The position numbers and the translations under genes are program-made. This document shows, one piece after another, positions 31,980-41,742 of a stretch of 64,000 nucleotides of DNA. The notes below the pieces were generated by a model, which was given only the letters and a program-made list of their open reading frames with translations, had not been told where the DNA came from and did not search any database. Every line of letters begins with the position of its first letter. Positions within the stretch are counted from its first letter, which is position 1. The DNA comes from Gallaecimonas sp045291545 (GTDB taxonomy: Bacteria > Pseudomonadota > Gammaproteobacteria > Enterobacterales > Gallaecimonadaceae), in the NCBI RefSeq assembly GCF_045291545.1, contig NZ_CP149514.1:2666001-2730000 (forward strand), in the 5' to 3' direction.

Positions 31980-33857
31980 TTATTGGCTGACAGGCAGCAC
32001 CTGAAAGCTCACTGCGCTGGGGTATTGCTCGGAATGGTAAATCTTGTGGGTGGCACGTACGAAGTCGCTTTTGTTGGCGGCAAAAATGTTCGGCACGTAT
32101 TTTTGCGGGTTCAGATCCAAAAACGGGAACAGGCTACTTTGAATTTGCACTTCCAGGCGGTGGCCGCGCTTAATGGTGTGCAGAATGTCGTACAGATCAA
32201 ACTGCACCTGCGTAGGCTTGCCGGGCACAAAGGGTTCCGGGTGGCTGAAGCTGTTGCGAAAACGGCCACGGATCACCCCCCAGCGCACCAATTCATGGCG
32301 ATTACCGGTGGCGTCATCCTTCTTGCCGGTGTTCTCGTTAATACCGGGGAACACATCCACCAGCTTGACGATGATATCGGCAGCGCTTTGGTCGGTAGCA
32401 AACCACAGGTTTACCTTGACCTTACCGGCGATGGTCATATCGGCCTTGGCCACCTCGCTGTCAAAAACCAGTACATCCGGGCGACGCGCGGCAAAGCGCT
32501 GGTCTGAGGCCATATATTCTCTGGCCCAGCCACGGGTAATGGCGGTGCTTTGCGGTACCGGTTTGTTGGGGTCAGAGACATAGTCGCTAAAGCCGCCGTG
32601 GCTGTCTGGGTTCGCTTGCAGCTGTTCGTTACCGGCCAGATACAAGGTTTTACGCTGGGTGTGTTTGGGGGGCCAGTTGGCAAAGGTGCGCCAGCGGTTG
32701 GCGCCGGTTTCAAACACGGTGGCACGAGCCAGCTGCGGTTCTTTTTTGCCTTTGAGCACGTGCTCAAAGAAGGGGAACTGTACGTTGTCCTGGAACCACT
32801 TGCTGGTATCAAAGCCGAACTGAGCACTGCCCATGTGGGTGCCGTCGCCACGGTTCCACTGGCCGTGATACCAGGGGCCCATGACCAACCGCACGTTATC
32901 TTTTTTATTGTCATGGGACATGGTGGCATAGGTGGCCAGGGCGCCGTAGAGATCTTCGGTGTCGTACCAGCCGCCGACCACCAGCGTTTGCGGGCGGGTG
33001 TTGGTCAGGTGTGGCAAGACATTACGGGCCTGCCAGTAGGCGTCGTAATTAGGGTGAGCAATGATCTCATCCCAGAACGGTCGTTGGTGCTTGAAGTAGG
33101 TTTTATTGACGTTACTGAGTGGCCCCAATGCCTTGAAAAACTGGTAGCCGTCCGGCGTAGGCATTTTGTGGCCTTCTGGCCACACCGTCATGGTGCCGTC
33201 GCGGGGTTTGTCGAAGGTATCGAAGAACAAAAACGCCATCGGCGTTACGAAGGCGCCACGGCGGTGAAAATCATCAAAGAACCAGTTGGCAATGGGCGCC
33301 TGCGGCGAAATGGCTTTTAACGCCGGGTGCGCATGAATAGACGCTACCGAGGTGTAATAACCGGGGTAGGAAATGCCCCACATGCCGACTTTGCCATTGT
33401 TGTCAGGCAGGTGTTTTACCAGCCAGTCGATGGTGTCATAAGTGTCGGTTGCGTCATCGGTGGCGTTGCCGCCTTTACTGGCCGCATCCTGTGGCCGCAT
33501 GTTGACGAAGTTACCCTCGGACATGAACTTGCCACGCACATCCTGGAACACAAAGATATAGCCGGCCTTTTCAAAGCTCTCACTGGGGCCAAGGCGCGTT
33601 TTGTAGTTACCGGCGCCATAAGGCGACACCTCATAAGGCGTACGCTGCAACAAAATGGGGTAAGTCTGCGTACGGTCGTAAGGAATGTAGACACTGGTAA
33701 AAAGCCGGGTACCGTCGCGCATGGGAATGCGGTATTCAAACTTGGCGTAATGGCTGCGAATGTAATCGGCGCGGGCCTTGTCAGCCTTGCTGTCAGCATG
33801 GGCGGCCGCCATGGCCAGCAGCCAGCCGGTTAGCAACAACAACAGTTTGCTTTTCAT
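31980..33857 (-). CDS. CocE/NonD-family exported hydrolase
   Basis: The 625-residue protein has a signal peptide (1-22), an alpha/beta hydrolase domain with the nucleophile elbow GISYPG near residue 160, and a C-terminal jelly-roll domain (X-Pro dipeptidyl-peptidase type). Relatives hydrolyse esters, beta-lactam acylamides or N-terminal dipeptides; the substrate here cannot be deduced. The ATG at 33857 gives the clean signal peptide, while the longer frame starts in the intergenic region. Confidence 0.88.
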   Translation of the reverse strand: MKSKLLLLLTGWLLAMAAAHADSKADKARADYIRSHYAKFEYRIPMRDGTRLFTSVYIPYDRTQTYPILLQRTPYEVSPYGAGNYKTRLGPSESFEKAGYIFVFQDVRGKFMSEGNFVNMRPQDAASKGGNATDDATDTYDTIDWLVKHLPDNNGKVGMWGISYPGYYTSVASIHAHPALKAISPQAPIANWFFDDFHRRGAFVTPMAFLFFDTFDKPRDGTMTVWPEGHKMPTPDGYQFFKALGPLSNVNKTYFKHQRPFWDEIIAHPNYDAYWQARNVLPHLTNTRPQTLVVGGWYDTEDLYGALATYATMSHDNKKDNVRLVMGPWYHGQWNRGDGTHMGSAQFGFDTSKWFQDNVQFPFFEHVLKGKKEPQLARATVFETGANRWRTFANWPPKHTQRKTLYLAGNEQLQANPDSHGGFSDYVSDPNKPVPQSTAITRGWAREYMASDQRFAARRPDVLVFDSEVAKADMTIAGKVKVNLWFATDQSAADIIVKLVDVFPGINENTGKKDDATGNRHELVRWGVIRGRFRNSFSHPEPFVPGKPTQVQFDLYDILHTIKRGHRLEVQIQSSLFPFLDLNPQKYVPNIFAANKSDFVRATHKIYHSEQYPSAVSFQVLPVSQ

Positions 33858-33959
33858 CGTCTTACAACCCTCTGTTAGCAATTCGTTCACCCTACGTTAT
33901 TGCCCAAAGCAGCACCAGCAGGCTGCGACAAGCCGCCATCAATACTGGTCACAAGGTCA

Positions 33960-33989
33960 CAAAAAAGCCCGCCGTAGCGGGCTTTTTTT
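33960..33989 (-). terminator. Terminator of the glutaredoxin-like gene
   Basis: A GCCCGC/GCGGGC stem with a CGTA loop is flanked by A6 on the left and T7 on the right. The left A tract serves as T tail for leftward transcripts from the glutaredoxin-like gene. It is just downstream of that gene's stop. Confidence 0.85.
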
Positions 33990-34378
33990 CAGGGTTCGAA
34001 GCGGCTACTGAGGTAGCGGTTGATGTCGTCCGATTCGTACATCCACTGCTCGGAGCCATCGTCGTTACGGATATGCAGGCAAGGCACTTTTACCCGACCG
34101 CCACCGGCTTGCAGGGCCTGACGAGCTGCGTCGTCATGCTGGGCGTCGGCCAGCGCAATAGGCAGCGCCAGGCGGTGCATGTGCTTGCGTACCTTGATGC
34201 AGAACGGGCAGGTTTTGAAATGATACAGCGTTAGCTGGCGGCAGGCGGCGTCAACCTCGGCTTGCGCGGCGGCGCTACGGGTCAGGGCTTTGGGTTTGGA
34301 CAGCGCCGCATAGGCGAGCATAAACGGGGTCAGGATCAGACGAACCAGCCTGAAAAACAGGCGAATCACAACACGCAC
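33989..34378 (-). CDS. Membrane-anchored glutaredoxin-like protein
   Basis: This 129-residue protein has an N-terminal hydrophobic segment (about 3-26), a short linker and a glutaredoxin-like domain with the active-site motif CPFC near residue 57 and a VPCLHI cis-Pro loop. A C-terminal DINRYL helix is as in glutaredoxins. It probably acts at the cytoplasmic face of the membrane. It is in the same direction as the upstream phospholipase D-like gene. Confidence 0.85.
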   Translation of the reverse strand: MRVVIRLFFRLVRLILTPFMLAYAALSKPKALTRSAAAQAEVDAACRQLTLYHFKTCPFCIKVRKHMHRLALPIALADAQHDDAARQALQAGGGRVKVPCLHIRNDDGSEQWMYESDDINRYLSSRFEP

Positions 34379-34444
34379 GACAACTCCTCATGATGGTTGG
34401 CCGGACTTCAGCGGCAGCAGTCTAGCAGGCCTGACCTGCCACTG

Positions 34445-35941
34445 TCACAACTGGCTGCGCACCGGCAACCAGGCCAGCAGCCTGGCGGCTAGCCGTCGCC
34501 GTAGCGATGCTTGCGGCTCTACCGAGGTTGTTTCCACGCTTTCACCAACGCGCCGGCGCCACAGTAACGCACTGCCACTAAAATGCGGCATCCAGCTTTG
34601 TGCACCGCTCAGGTAGCGACCGGCCAGTGCGTCCAGCTCTCCGGCCAGTTGCGAGCTGTTAATCAGCAGCCCCATTTCGGTGTTGATGAAAATAGAACGG
34701 GGATCCAGGTTAAAGGTGCCAATGTAGAGTTTGTGGCTGTCATAGCTAATTACCTTGGCATGCAGACCAGAATGGCTGCCCGGCTCTTTGCCGCCAGGCA
34801 AAGCGGCATCAGCCGCCAGCTCATGCAAGGCCACGCCGGCACTGAGCAACGCCGGGCGCTGGGCGGCGTAACCGGTGTGGGCAATGACCACATCGTTGGC
34901 AGCCAGGCTGTTGGTCAGCACGCGAATACGCACTCCCTTGCCCGACAGCACTCCCATCAGGGCAATCAGCTCGTTGGCCGGTACCAGATAAGGGCTCAAG
35001 ATCAGCATGTCCCGTTCGGTACTGCGGGCCAGCCGGCCCAGCTCGGTAGCGGTATGGGAGCCAGCACGGCGCTTGCGCCGCAACGGATGAATTTTCGAGG
35101 GTTGGTCAAACAATACCTGCGCATCACCGGCCAGCAGCGGGGCAGAGTGCAGCACTTCTCGCGGCAGGCGGCTTAACAATGCCCGGCATTGCGGTTGCTG
35201 CCAGAACTGGCGCAATGTCCGCAGGGCCTGTTTCACTTCAATTTTCAGGGGCATCAGGGCAATTAATCGCGACACCGGCACCGCCCACTGGGCGTTATAA
35301 AACAGGTCAAAGGCTTCCCCAACTTCGGTGGCTACCGGGCCAACCGCCATCACGTCGAGGTCGAAGAAGTTGCGCCGTGGATGCAGGCCAAAGTACTCGT
35401 CACCCACGTTACGACCGCCCAGTAATACCACTTCACCGTCGACGATCAGCGCTTTGTTATGCATGCGGTGATTGGCACGGGAAAAGTCCCATAGCCATTC
35501 CAGCGGCCGGGTAATTGGCGTTAACACCCGATTACCGAAGGGATTAAACAGGCGAATATGAATGTTGCTGTGGGCGTTGAGGCGGGCGATCAGCGGGTCA
35601 TCGTCGGTGTGCACGTCATCGATCAGGAGCCGTACCCGCACCCCCCTGTCAGCGGCATTAAGTAATGCCGCCAGCAACAGCTTGCCGGAAGTATCAACCC
35701 GCCACTGATAATACTGGGCATCAATACTGACCTGCGCCGCCCGAATCAACTCCAGGCGCAGTGCCAGCGCTTCTTTGTTATCAGCTACCAGCCGCAGCCC
35801 CTGGCCCAGCCGTTGCTGCCAGGGGTGCTCCGGGTCGGCCGCCAGGCGCCGGGATGGTTCCCGGGCAAAACGCGGCACCCGGTTGGCGGCACCTGACACC
35901 AGCAGCGAGAGTGACGTCAGCCACCAGCGTATGCCGCTCAT
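34445..35941 (-). CDS. Phospholipase D-like protein, cardiolipin synthase type (ClsC-like)
   Basis: The 498-residue protein has two HKD motifs, HNKALIVD near residue 160 and HAKVISYD near residue 395, each followed by the expected G/S-N residues (GGRNVGDEYF, GTFNLDPRS). This marks a PLD-superfamily phosphatidyltransferase. The closest resemblance is to ClsC (YmdC), which makes cardiolipin from PG and PE. The N-terminus is hydrophobic. It probably stands alone or with the glutaredoxin-like gene. Confidence 0.85.
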   Translation of the reverse strand: MSGIRWWLTSLSLLVSGAANRVPRFAREPSRRLAADPEHPWQQRLGQGLRLVADNKEALALRLELIRAAQVSIDAQYYQWRVDTSGKLLLAALLNAADRGVRVRLLIDDVHTDDDPLIARLNAHSNIHIRLFNPFGNRVLTPITRPLEWLWDFSRANHRMHNKALIVDGEVVLLGGRNVGDEYFGLHPRRNFFDLDVMAVGPVATEVGEAFDLFYNAQWAVPVSRLIALMPLKIEVKQALRTLRQFWQQPQCRALLSRLPREVLHSAPLLAGDAQVLFDQPSKIHPLRRKRRAGSHTATELGRLARSTERDMLILSPYLVPANELIALMGVLSGKGVRIRVLTNSLAANDVVIAHTGYAAQRPALLSAGVALHELAADAALPGGKEPGSHSGLHAKVISYDSHKLYIGTFNLDPRSIFINTEMGLLINSSQLAGELDALAGRYLSGAQSWMPHFSGSALLWRRRVGESVETTSVEPQASLRRRLAARLLAWLPVRSQL

Positions 35942-36039
35942 GGCGCTTTACCGCACTGGCTGATTGCTCGGCACACTGCCTGCTCCTGCAAGATAACTGG
36001 CAGGAGATATAACACAATTAACGGCTGGTTGCTGCCGCC

Positions 36040-36687
36040 TCAGCGCACCTGGCAGCTGGCCGTTAACTGGTCAGCCAGGATCAGCCGCAGCTGGTCGCCA
36101 CTGTGCAAGGGGCCAACTCCAGCCGGAGTGCCGGTCAGTACCAGATCACCGGGACATAACGTGAAGGACTCACTGATATACGCCAGCAGCGCCGGGATCG
36201 GCATCAGCATGGCGCGGCTGTCACCATCCTGGCGCAGTTCCCCGTTTTGGTAGAGCTGAAAACGTAAGGGCAAATCGGTAAAGCGTGCCACCGGCACCAG
36301 CGGCGTGACCGGGCAGCTGCCATCGAAACTTTTCGCCCGCTCCCAGGGCTGGCCGGCACTTTTTAACTGCTGCTGCACATCGCGCAGGGTCAGATCGAGC
36401 GCCAAACCGATGCCCACAACGGCTTGCTGCGCCTGTTCGGTGCTGGCCTGGGTCAGTTGCTGGCCAATCAGTACCGCCAGCTCACACTCAAAATGCACCG
36501 CGCCACGGTCAGCAGGAATGCTGAAGCCGTCTTCCAGTTCACGCAGCGTCGTCGGTGGTTTGATAAACAGCAAAGGCTTGTCAGGTACGGCATTACCCAG
36601 CTCGCGGGCGTGCTCGGCATAGTTACGGCCAACACAGACAATTTTGCTGCAAGGCCACGGTAGCGGCGTTTGGTTATCCCACTTCAC
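36040..36687 (-). CDS. Fumarylacetoacetate hydrolase-family protein
   Basis: The 215-residue protein contains the FAH motifs KIVCVGRNYAEHA, LFIKPPTTL, metal ligands HFECELAVLIG and the C-terminal GDLVLTGTPAGVGP. Members act as acylpyruvases, oxaloacetate decarboxylases or tautomerases (YcgM-like). I prefer the GTG at 36687, preceded by AAGGA, which gives the family length (~219); the frame upstream to 36744 adds no conserved sequence. Confidence 0.85.
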   Translation of the reverse strand: MKWDNQTPLPWPCSKIVCVGRNYAEHARELGNAVPDKPLLFIKPPTTLRELEDGFSIPADRGAVHFECELAVLIGQQLTQASTEQAQQAVVGIGLALDLTLRDVQQQLKSAGQPWERAKSFDGSCPVTPLVPVARFTDLPLRFQLYQNGELRQDGDSRAMLMPIPALLAYISESFTLCPGDLVLTGTPAGVGPLHSGDQLRLILADQLTASCQVR

Positions 36688-36845
36688 GTTTTTATCCTTT
36701 TCCCCAGTTATGGCAGGTGTATCGTCCCTGGCTGCCACAGGCAAGTTGCGCGCACCTCAGCGGCCTGCACACAAGCCTCAGTGGTCTATCGCCACAGCCG
36801 CCGTGACGAGGCTATGATGAAACACATAAAGATAGCCACAAGACC

Positions 36846-38276
36846 ATGAAGATGCCGCAATCGGATGAAAACACCACAGACTGGCTGAAACGGATCACCG
36901 AGCGAGAGCTGCCCGCGTTCAGCGCCACCGTCAGGGCACTGGAGCAACTGGAACACAGTGACACCGCGTCGCTTGCCAGCCTGGGCCGCACGGTGTTGCA
37001 TGATCACGGCCTGACTACCCGCATCCTGCGCGTGGTCAACAGCGCCATTTACCGGCGTAGCCACCGGCCGGTAACCACCGTCAGCCGGGCGTCGGTGATC
37101 CTCGGCTATGACACCCTCAAGCATATCTGCCTGACCGCCACCATGATCGATGGCCTGCTGGGCAATCGCGAAATTACCCCGGCGGTACATCAGCGCTTAC
37201 TGACGCTGATGGCCCAGTCACTGCACGCTGCCATGCTGGCAAAAATGTTGATGGCCGGCTACCACCAGGACACCCGTGAAGAAATTTATATCGCCACGCT
37301 GCTGCGCCACCTTGGCGAAATTGCCTTTTGGAGTGTTGGCGGCCAGGCAGCAGACCAGCTGGATGCCACTTTGCGCCAGCAAGGCACAGAGCCGGCCACT
37401 GCGATCAAGGACATGCTGGGCATGAGCTTTGACCAGCTGGGGTTGGCCCTGGCCCGAAGCTGGCACATGGGCAGCATGCTGATCAAAGCCATGACCGACC
37501 CGCAGCGCCGCTCCCCGGAGATGCGCTGCATCAGCCTGGCGCAGGGGTTCAGCCAGGCACTGCTCAACGGCAACCACGCCGGCATGCAACGCTACTTGCG
37601 GGACATGGCAGCCTTTCTAGGGGAATCAGAACAACTGACCCGCGAACGGATTGAGCGCTGTACCGAAGATGCTGCCGAGCTGGCCGCCTGTTACGGCGCC
37701 AGTGACATCGCCCGGCGCCTCCTGCCGGCCCGTGATGACTGGGCAGACCCGCAAGCCGCCATGCCCTATCACACTCCAGACGCCACTTTGCAGCTGAAAA
37801 TGCTGCGCGAGATGCTCAGCCTGGCAGCAGAGCAGAACGACATTAATTTGTTGATCCACACCACCTTGGAAGGGTTACTCAGAGCAGTTGGTATGGACAG
37901 TGTGATGGTACTGATGCCAAGCCCTGGGCAGGGCCGCCTCAACCCGCGCTTTTTTGCCAGCATCGGCCAGCAAACGGCTGACAGCACCCTGAGCCTGTCG
38001 CTGGCCGGTGATGATGTGATCACCCGGGCTTTTCGCCAGCAAAAAAACAGCTGGTGCCATCGCCAGGCTGGTGAACCGGCGGTACCGGCGGCACTGGCCG
38101 CCATTAACCCTGAAGCGCCTTTTCTGCTGGCACCACTGCTCGTCAATCATAAAACCCTGGGGCTGTTTTACGGCGATCGTGCGCAAAGCCAGCGGGCACT
38201 GACAGAAGAAGATGCCGACGCTTTTTATCACTTTGTGCGCCAGGCCTCGCAATGCCTCAGTGAAATGCTGGCCTGA
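36846..38276 (+). CDS. HDOD-domain signalling protein
   Basis: This 476-residue protein has an N-terminal HDOD domain (about 10-210; VLHDHGLTTRILRVVNSAIYR and SRASVILGYDTLKHICL) and a C-terminal region (about 300-475) that looks like a GAF-type sensor. HDOD proteins are HD-fold signalling modules, usually without catalytic residues, involved in chemotaxis or stress control. It is divergent from the FAH-family gene and convergent with ptrB, with stop codons directly abutting. Confidence 0.82.
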   Translation: MKMPQSDENTTDWLKRITERELPAFSATVRALEQLEHSDTASLASLGRTVLHDHGLTTRILRVVNSAIYRRSHRPVTTVSRASVILGYDTLKHICLTATMIDGLLGNREITPAVHQRLLTLMAQSLHAAMLAKMLMAGYHQDTREEIYIATLLRHLGEIAFWSVGGQAADQLDATLRQQGTEPATAIKDMLGMSFDQLGLALARSWHMGSMLIKAMTDPQRRSPEMRCISLAQGFSQALLNGNHAGMQRYLRDMAAFLGESEQLTRERIERCTEDAAELAACYGASDIARRLLPARDDWADPQAAMPYHTPDATLQLKMLREMLSLAAEQNDINLLIHTTLEGLLRAVGMDSVMVLMPSPGQGRLNPRFFASIGQQTADSTLSLSLAGDDVITRAFRQQKNSWCHRQAGEPAVPAALAAINPEAPFLLAPLLVNHKTLGLFYGDRAQSQRALTEEDADAFYHFVRQASQCLSEMLA

Positions 38277-40268
38277 TCACGAGGCCAGCTGCAACACAAA
38301 GGCATATTCCCGGGCCAGCTCCTGCAAGCGCTGATAACGCCCAGACAAACCGCCATGGCCGGTGGCCAGCTCGGTTTCCAGCAGCAGTAAGTTATTGTCG
38401 GTCTTGCACTCACGCAGTTTCGCCACCCACTTGGCCGGCTCCCAGTAGCCCACCTGGGTATCATGCAAGCCAGCGCGAACATACAGATGCGGATAGGCCT
38501 GGGCTCGTACGTTGTCATAAGGGCTGTAAGACAACATCAGGTGGTAATCCCCCGGCTGGTTAGGATTGCCCCACTCGTCATATTCGCCAGTGGTCAGCGG
38601 CAAGCTGTCATCAAGCATGGTGCTGACCACATCCACAAAGGGCACGCCGGCCAGGGCCCCTTGGTACAGTTCGGGCGCCTCATTAAGCACGGTTGCCACC
38701 AGCAGACCGCCGGCACTGCGGCCTTCGCAAAAAACCTTACCGGCGGCGCCAAAGCCAGCCGCCAGCAAGCCTTTGGTGACATCAATAAAGTCGTGAAAGC
38801 TGTGCCATTTATGCTGGCGACGGCCACCTTCATACCAGCTTCGGCCCTGCTCCTGGCCGCCACGCACGTGTGCCGTAGCTAACACCACGCCACGGTCCAG
38901 AAGGCTCAGCCGGCTGGCTGAAAACGCCGGCTCCAGGCTAATGCCATAGGCGCCGTAGCCTTCGATCAGTAACGGATTGGTGCCCGCCCGAAAGCGTGCT
39001 TTGTGCCACACCAGTGTTACCGGTACCAGAGTACCGTCACGGGCCGGCAGCGTGACCCGCTGACAGTGGTAGTTGCTCAAGGTGACATTCGGCACCGGTT
39101 TGCTTTTTAAAAGGCTGGTGCTGCCGTCGGCTTCAAGGCGGTACTGGCTGGGAGGGGTCAGCGGGCTTTGATAGCCCAGTTGCAGTTGCGCCGGGTCGTC
39201 ACTGTGAGCAAGCCAGACATCGTGCACCGGCTCCGGCCAGCTGACGAGCTGGCTACGGTTGTCTGTCAGTACCCGTACCCGCGCCTGGCCCGCATGGCGC
39301 TCCAGCAGTGCCAGCCGGCCAGACAGCAGGTCCATATCAACCAGTAAAACCTCTGGGTCATGGCCCTGGCGCTCGACCATGGTGGCCGGGCTGTCCCCCA
39401 GTAATAACCGGAAGTTCGGCCCCTGGTCGTTACTGAGCGCAGCAAACTGTCCGTCGAGTACGTCCAACTGGTATTCATGGCCCAGTCGCCGTAGCCAAAA
39501 CGGCTGCGGCGATGATGCGCTGCCGTCCAAAGGCAAAAGTTGCACCTCTGAGGTCAAAGTAGCGTCACAACTCAATAGCAAATACTGGCGATCTCGGCTT
39601 TCACTGAGCCCCAGCCAAAAGCTGTTGTCGGCTTCTTCATACAAACATTCACTGGCCTGCCCTATTTGTTGGCGGTGTAGCTGGTAAGGCAACAGGCTGT
39701 CGTCAAGCGCCAGGTAATGCAGTGTTTTACTGTCATGGCCCCAGATCAGCTCCCCGCTGCAAGGCGGCAGATCACAAGGCAGCTCGGTCAGTGATTGCAG
39801 GCACAACAGCCGCGGCTGGTAGCAGCGGTCACCGTTGTCGTCGGTACTAAAGGCCAGCAGGCTGCCATCGGGGCTGACAGCCAGAGCCCCCACGGAAAAA
39901 TAACCACGGGTGCCAGCCAACACATTGATATCCAGCAGCAGTTGCCAGGCCCCTTGGTGCTGGCGCCCTTCAATCAAGGGGTATTCTTGTTCGGCGCGGG
40001 TACGCTGACGTAACTGCCAGCCGTGATCACGCCAGGGCAGGCTGACATCTTCCGGGGCAACACGGCTGCGCATTTCAGCCACCAGCTCCTGCTCCAGGGC
40101 TGCATTGCCCGCCAGGCAGGCTTCGGTATAGGCATTTTCTGCCTGCAGGTGTGCCAGTACCGCCGGGTCACGGCGGCTATCGTCACGCAGCCAATGGTAA
40201 GGATCCGGGCGCTGATGACCATGAATTTGATGCAGATACGGCTTTTGGGCAGCACGTGGCGCTAACAT
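38277..40268 (-). CDS. ptrB: Oligopeptidase B
   Basis: The 663-residue S9A serine peptidase cleaves after Arg/Lys in small peptides. The N-terminus (PDPYHWLRDDSR) and beta-propeller are followed by a catalytic domain with Ser in CEGRSAGGLL near residue 515 and His in ATGHGGLSGRY near the C-terminus. The ATG at 40268 gives the usual length. It is cytoplasmic, with no signal peptide. Confidence 0.92.
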   Translation of the reverse strand: MLAPRAAQKPYLHQIHGHQRPDPYHWLRDDSRRDPAVLAHLQAENAYTEACLAGNAALEQELVAEMRSRVAPEDVSLPWRDHGWQLRQRTRAEQEYPLIEGRQHQGAWQLLLDINVLAGTRGYFSVGALAVSPDGSLLAFSTDDNGDRCYQPRLLCLQSLTELPCDLPPCSGELIWGHDSKTLHYLALDDSLLPYQLHRQQIGQASECLYEEADNSFWLGLSESRDRQYLLLSCDATLTSEVQLLPLDGSASSPQPFWLRRLGHEYQLDVLDGQFAALSNDQGPNFRLLLGDSPATMVERQGHDPEVLLVDMDLLSGRLALLERHAGQARVRVLTDNRSQLVSWPEPVHDVWLAHSDDPAQLQLGYQSPLTPPSQYRLEADGSTSLLKSKPVPNVTLSNYHCQRVTLPARDGTLVPVTLVWHKARFRAGTNPLLIEGYGAYGISLEPAFSASRLSLLDRGVVLATAHVRGGQEQGRSWYEGGRRQHKWHSFHDFIDVTKGLLAAGFGAAGKVFCEGRSAGGLLVATVLNEAPELYQGALAGVPFVDVVSTMLDDSLPLTTGEYDEWGNPNQPGDYHLMLSYSPYDNVRAQAYPHLYVRAGLHDTQVGYWEPAKWVAKLRECKTDNNLLLLETELATGHGGLSGRYQRLQELAREYAFVLQLAS

Positions 40269-40388
40269 AGCGACTCCCGGTCAGGCAAAATGCCATTGTC
40301 GCCCAGTGACCAGCCACTGCCAACGGTAAAAGGCTGCGTCGGCTGCGCCGCTCAAGTACACTAGGGCCGAATTAGCAAGGACACTATC

Positions 40389-41138
40389 ATGGCCGACAAC
40401 AACAGCACCCATTTCGGATACAAAACCGTTGCCACTGACGAGAAAGCCAAGCTGGTCGCTGGCGTCTTTCATTCGGTCGCTGGCAAGTACGATGTCATGA
40501 ACGATCTGATGTCCATGGGCATTCACCGCCTGTGGAAACGCTTCACGGTGGATTTGTCCGGGGTACGTGCAGGCCAGAAGGTGCTGGATCTGGCCGGCGG
40601 TACCGGCGATCTGGCCGCTAAATTCGCTCGCATCGTTGGTGACAGCGGCGAAGTGGTACTGGCCGATATCAACGATTCCATGCTGCAAGTGGGCAAAGAC
40701 AAGCTGCGCAATCAGGGCATTGTCAGCAATGTGCGTTTTGTTCAGGCCAATGCCGAGTGCCTGCCCTTTCCGGATAACCACTTCGACCTGATCACCATTG
40801 CCTTTGGCCTGCGTAATGTCACCGACAAAGACGCGGCGCTGCGCTCCATGTACCGGGTACTCAAACCCGGTGGCCGGTTGCTGGTACTGGAATTTTCCAA
40901 ACCGAAATCGGCCCTGCTGAGCCAGGCCTATGATGTCTATTCCTTCAAGCTGCTGCCGATGATGGGCAAGCTGGTGGCCGGCGATGCCGAGTCTTACCAA
41001 TACCTGGCTGAGAGTATTCGCATGCACCCGGATCAGGATACTCTCAAGGCTATGATGAGTGATGCCGGCTTTGATGAAGTGGAGTACCACAACCTGACCG
41101 GCGGTATTGTCGCCCTGCACCGTGGTTTCAAGTTCTGA
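40389..41138 (+). CDS. ubiE: Ubiquinone/menaquinone C-methyltransferase UbiE
   Basis: The 249-residue SAM-dependent C-methyltransferase methylates the benzoquinol ring in ubiquinone (and menaquinone) synthesis. The signatures are FHSVAGKYDVMNDLMS, the SAM motif VLDLAGGTGDLAAKF, and RNVTDKDAALRSMYRVLKPGG. It heads the ubiE-ubiJ-ubiB operon as in enterics; the AAGGA ribosome-binding site lies just upstream. Confidence 0.97.
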   Translation: MADNNSTHFGYKTVATDEKAKLVAGVFHSVAGKYDVMNDLMSMGIHRLWKRFTVDLSGVRAGQKVLDLAGGTGDLAAKFARIVGDSGEVVLADINDSMLQVGKDKLRNQGIVSNVRFVQANAECLPFPDNHFDLITIAFGLRNVTDKDAALRSMYRVLKPGGRLLVLEFSKPKSALLSQAYDVYSFKLLPMMGKLVAGDAESYQYLAESIRMHPDQDTLKAMMSDAGFDEVEYHNLTGGIVALHRGFKF

Positions 41139-41139
41139 T

Positions 41140-41742
41140 ATGCCGTTCCCGCAACTGTTGCAGGCCCTGGCCGAAACCGGAGCCAACCGGCTGCTGAAGT
41201 TTGACCCGGCCAGTCAGCGCCGTCTGACTCGGCTGGCTGGCAAAGCTATTCTGGTTCGCTTCAGTGATCTCAAGCTGAGCCTTGGCTTTACTGCCACGAC
41301 CGATGGCCTGCTGGTTACCGGCGACTTGGCAGCCCCCGATGCTACCGTCGAGCTGCCGCTGGCGGCCGCCAGCGAACTGACCGACAGCGCCAATATTCCC
41401 CGTGCCATTCGCGAAGGCCACCTGCAACTGGACGGTGACCCGATGCTGCTCAAGCAGTTCTCGGAGCTGTTCGCCAAACTGGATGTGGATTGGGAAGGAG
41501 AGCTGGCCCGCTATCTTGGCGATGTACCTTCGCACCTGGCGTTTAGCGCCGTGCGCAAAATCACAACAGCAGGCTATAAGGCCTTCAGCCAGTTTGCCCG
41601 TTGGGGCGCGGAACAGCTCACCGAAGAAAGTCGCCTGACCCCCAGCCGATTGGAACAGCAGACTTTTTTTGACGCTGTGGACGATCTGAAAAGTGATACC
41701 GCCCAACTGGAACGCCGGCTGGCCCGGCTGGAGCAGTTATGA
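41140..41742 (+). CDS. ubiJ: Ubiquinone biosynthesis accessory factor UbiJ
   Basis: The 200-residue protein has an N-terminal SCP2-like lipid-binding domain (about 15-110) and a C-terminal coiled coil (about 170-198). UbiJ binds lipid intermediates and organises the soluble Ubi complex for O2-dependent quinone synthesis. The ATG at 41140 begins 1 nt after the ubiE TGA. The stop overlaps the ubiB start. Confidence 0.93.
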   Translation: MPFPQLLQALAETGANRLLKFDPASQRRLTRLAGKAILVRFSDLKLSLGFTATTDGLLVTGDLAAPDATVELPLAAASELTDSANIPRAIREGHLQLDGDPMLLKQFSELFAKLDVDWEGELARYLGDVPSHLAFSAVRKITTAGYKAFSQFARWGAEQLTEESRLTPSRLEQQTFFDAVDDLKSDTAQLERRLARLEQL